Part shown: in pieces, positions 5,685 to 7,226 of the stretch
Layout: every line of letters starts with the position of its first letter
Numbering within the stretch: the first letter of the stretch is position 1
Origin: CAG-791 sp963658405
GTDB lineage: Bacteria > Bacillota > Clostridia > Lachnospirales > Lachnospiraceae
NCBI GenBank assembly: GCA_963658405.1
Contig: CAVKQI010000109.1
Coordinates: 1-7,226, forward strand
Length of the DNA: 7,226 nucleotides
Direction: 5' to 3'
Translations under genes and position numbers: made by a program
Notes under the pieces: generated by a model
The model's database searches: none
Seen by the model: the letters and a program-made list of their open reading frames with translations, nothing else
Told to the model about the DNA's origin: nothing

Positions 5685-7211
5685 TTAATAGTCCTCCAGG
5701 TCTACAATCTCGTCGCCGTAGCCGCCTGCCGCTGCTACCTGTCCGGTCAGGACGCTGCCTGCGCTCATCTTGCGCTTGTACTGGATGCCCATGAGCTGCA
5801 CCGCGATCAGCGGTGTCAGAGCTACCAGCGCCACCACGCCGAAGGCATCGGTCATAATACTGCCTCCTGTAGCCACGCAGGCCCCTATACTCAGGGGCAG
5901 CAGGAAGGTGGTGGTCATAGGTCCGCTGGCCACGCCGCCGGAGTCAAAGGCGATACCTACGAAGATCGGCGGTACGAATCTGGCCAGAATAAGAGCCAGT
6001 GCATATCCCGGGATGAGGATATAGTAGATGGGGATCCCTGCCAGCACGCGAAGCATCGCCAGGCCTACGCTGACCGAAACACCGATGGAGAGGCAGGAAT
6101 TCATGGAGCTGGCGGAGATAGCCCCGTTGGTCACGGACTCTACCTGATGGTTCAGCACCTGAATGGCCGGCTCTGCTTTTACAATATAATAGCCGATCAG
6201 CATGCCGATGGGAACCAGCAGCCATTTCCACTGCGCCGATGCCATGGACTGTCCCAGCAGGGTACCCACCGGTGCAAAGCCCACATTCACGCCGCACAAA
6301 AACAGCACCAGTCCTATATACGTATACAGGAAGCCCACCAGGATACGTTTTTTCTGCTCTCTGCGATATCTGTGGGTCAGAAGCTGGAAAACCAGGAAAA
6401 CGCCCACAATGGGAAGAAGAGAGATCAGTACTTCTTTTGCATACTGGGGAAGCTCCTGCAGGAAAGCCATGACCACATCCTTGGTAGTGCTGACCTGTGT
6501 CACCTCGTCCAGGGTATAATCCGGCGTCTCCGGTCGGTAGATGCAGCCCAGAAGGAGCACGGCCATGATGGGTCCGATACTGGAAAATGCCACCAGGCCG
6601 AAGCTGTCGTCCGAGGATTTGCGGTCGCTTCGAACGGATGCAAGGCCTACGCCCATGGTCATGATAAAGGGTACCGTCATAGGTCCCGTAGTCACACCGC
6701 CGGCATCAAAGGCCACCGCCAGGAAATCTGCAGGAGCCAGCACGGACAGCAGGAGCACCAATGCGTAAAACACCAGCAGGATCCGGTTCAGGGGCATCTG
6801 AAAAAGGATACGCAGGATGGCCAGCGCCAGGAAGATGCCCACGCCGGCTGCCACGGTCAGGATCAGTACCATATTGGGCACCGCCGGCACCTGGCTTGCC
6901 AGCACCTGCAGGTCCGGCTCCGAGATGGTGATGATGGCGCCCATGAAAAATCCCAGCAGCAGGACCATGATGATGTTTCTGTGTTTGGAGATCTGTACGC
7001 CGATGCCTTCGCCTAGGGGCATCATGGCCATCTCCGCACCCAGCTGGAAGAATCCCATACCCACGATCAGCAGCACGGCGCCGGTCAGAAAGAGCATCAC
7101 GGGTCCCAGTTCCAGGGGTACCAGCAGCACGGTGATCAGGAGTACGATCACGGTGATGGGCAGTACCGCCGCAAGGGATTCTTTGTTTTTTTCCTTTAGT
7201 TTTTGGTTCAT
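5685..7211 (-). CDS. DUF1538-type polytopic membrane protein, putative transporter
   Basis: A 508-residue, very hydrophobic protein with about 12-14 membrane segments and a short polar C-terminus ending DEIVDLEDY. It is built from two homologous halves. Each starts with a KE-L-LPI segment (10-19 and 259-268), then has EPDLQVL (98-104) or EPAIQVL (347-353), then FDAGGVTTGPMT (168-179) or FDSGGVASGPMT (422-433), then a DSFG/DAFG-L-V-A helix (202-222 and 455-475). Acidic residues followed by Gly-rich turns within membrane regions, in duplicate, are typical of secondary transporters or channels, but no substrate has been established that I know of. I assign the family by these motifs and by the adjacent PII-like gene. 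It is the first gene of a two-gene operon; its promoter lies outside the window. The start is supported by AGGAG eight bases upstream. Confidence 0.85.
   Translation of the reverse strand: MNQKLKEKNKESLAAVLPITVIVLLITVLLVPLELGPVMLFLTGAVLLIVGMGFFQLGAEMAMMPLGEGIGVQISKHRNIIMVLLLGFFMGAIITISEPDLQVLASQVPAVPNMVLILTVAAGVGIFLALAILRILFQMPLNRILLVFYALVLLLSVLAPADFLAVAFDAGGVTTGPMTVPFIMTMGVGLASVRSDRKSSDDSFGLVAFSSIGPIMAVLLLGCIYRPETPDYTLDEVTQVSTTKDVVMAFLQELPQYAKEVLISLLPIVGVFLVFQLLTHRYRREQKKRILVGFLYTYIGLVLFLCGVNVGFAPVGTLLGQSMASAQWKWLLVPIGMLIGYYIVKAEPAIQVLNHQVESVTNGAISASSMNSCLSIGVSVSVGLAMLRVLAGIPIYYILIPGYALALILARFVPPIFVGIAFDSGGVASGPMTTTFLLPLSIGACVATGGSIMTDAFGVVALVALTPLIAVQLMGIQYKRKMSAGSVLTGQVAAAGGYGDEIVDLEDY
5693..5697 (-). 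promoter_or_regulatory. Ribosome binding site of the PII-like gene inside the upstream gene
   Basis: Minus-strand GGAGG lies nine bases before the ATG (5683-5681) and within the last codons of the DUF1538 gene. With a one-base gap between stop and start, this arrangement implies translational coupling and matched expression of the two proteins. Confidence 0.75.
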
Positions 7212-7219
7212 GCAGTGTT

Positions 7220-7224
7220 CTCCT
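7220..7224 (-). promoter_or_regulatory. Ribosome binding site of the DUF1538 gene
   Basis: Minus-strand AGGAG ends eight bases before the ATG at 7211-7209, which supports this start and shows that the gene is complete at its 5' end within the window. Confidence 0.75.
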
Positions 7225-7226
7225 GT

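Noticed and set aside
5631..7016. Long plus-strand open frame opposite the DUF1538 gene (461 codons)
   Set aside because: The His/Gln/Gly-rich translation is typical of an antisense shadow of a membrane-protein gene, and it has no start signal.

Overview
The window looks like a chromosomal segment of a Gram-positive anaerobe of the class Clostridia, most likely family Lachnospiraceae. I base this on the protein sequences, strong AGGAGG-type ribosome binding sites, the FtsH style with long low-complexity arms, and the pairing of a two-domain PII-like protein with a DUF1538 membrane protein. The genus cannot be fixed from sequence alone. Coding regions are moderately GC-rich and the ftsH/pyrG intergenic region is AT-richer. 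I see no mobile-element gene, phage gene, tRNA, rRNA or CRISPR array.

Layout. Bases 1-263 hold no credible protein gene but are dense with inverted repeats (perfect hairpins at 1-23, 26-45 and 199-231, others between). They look like a structured RNA or dispersed palindromic repeat lying downstream of ftsH. Bases 264-2696 (minus) encode FtsH, the membrane-anchored AAA+ zinc protease. The 446-base gap 2697-3142 holds the ftsH promoter (minus strand), a leader of about 240 nt built from palindromes that include a 53-nt unit repeated at a 140-nt step, and a probable pyrG promoter pointing the other way. Bases 3143-4753 (plus) encode CTP synthase, PyrG. A bidirectional terminator at 4855-4897 separates it from a convergent two-gene minus-strand operon: a DUF1538 polytopic membrane protein (5685-7211) followed after one base by a 234-residue tandem PII-like protein (4979-5683).

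How the parts fit. ftsH and pyrG are divergent housekeeping genes with separate promoters; nothing here links their functions directly. The DUF1538/PII-like pair is translationally coupled and resembles, in arrangement only, the AmtB-GlnK pairing of a membrane transporter with a cytosolic nucleotide-sensing regulator. Its substrate and ligand are unknown.

The least explained parts are the two palindrome-rich non-coding regions flanking ftsH and the DUF1538/PII-like operon.
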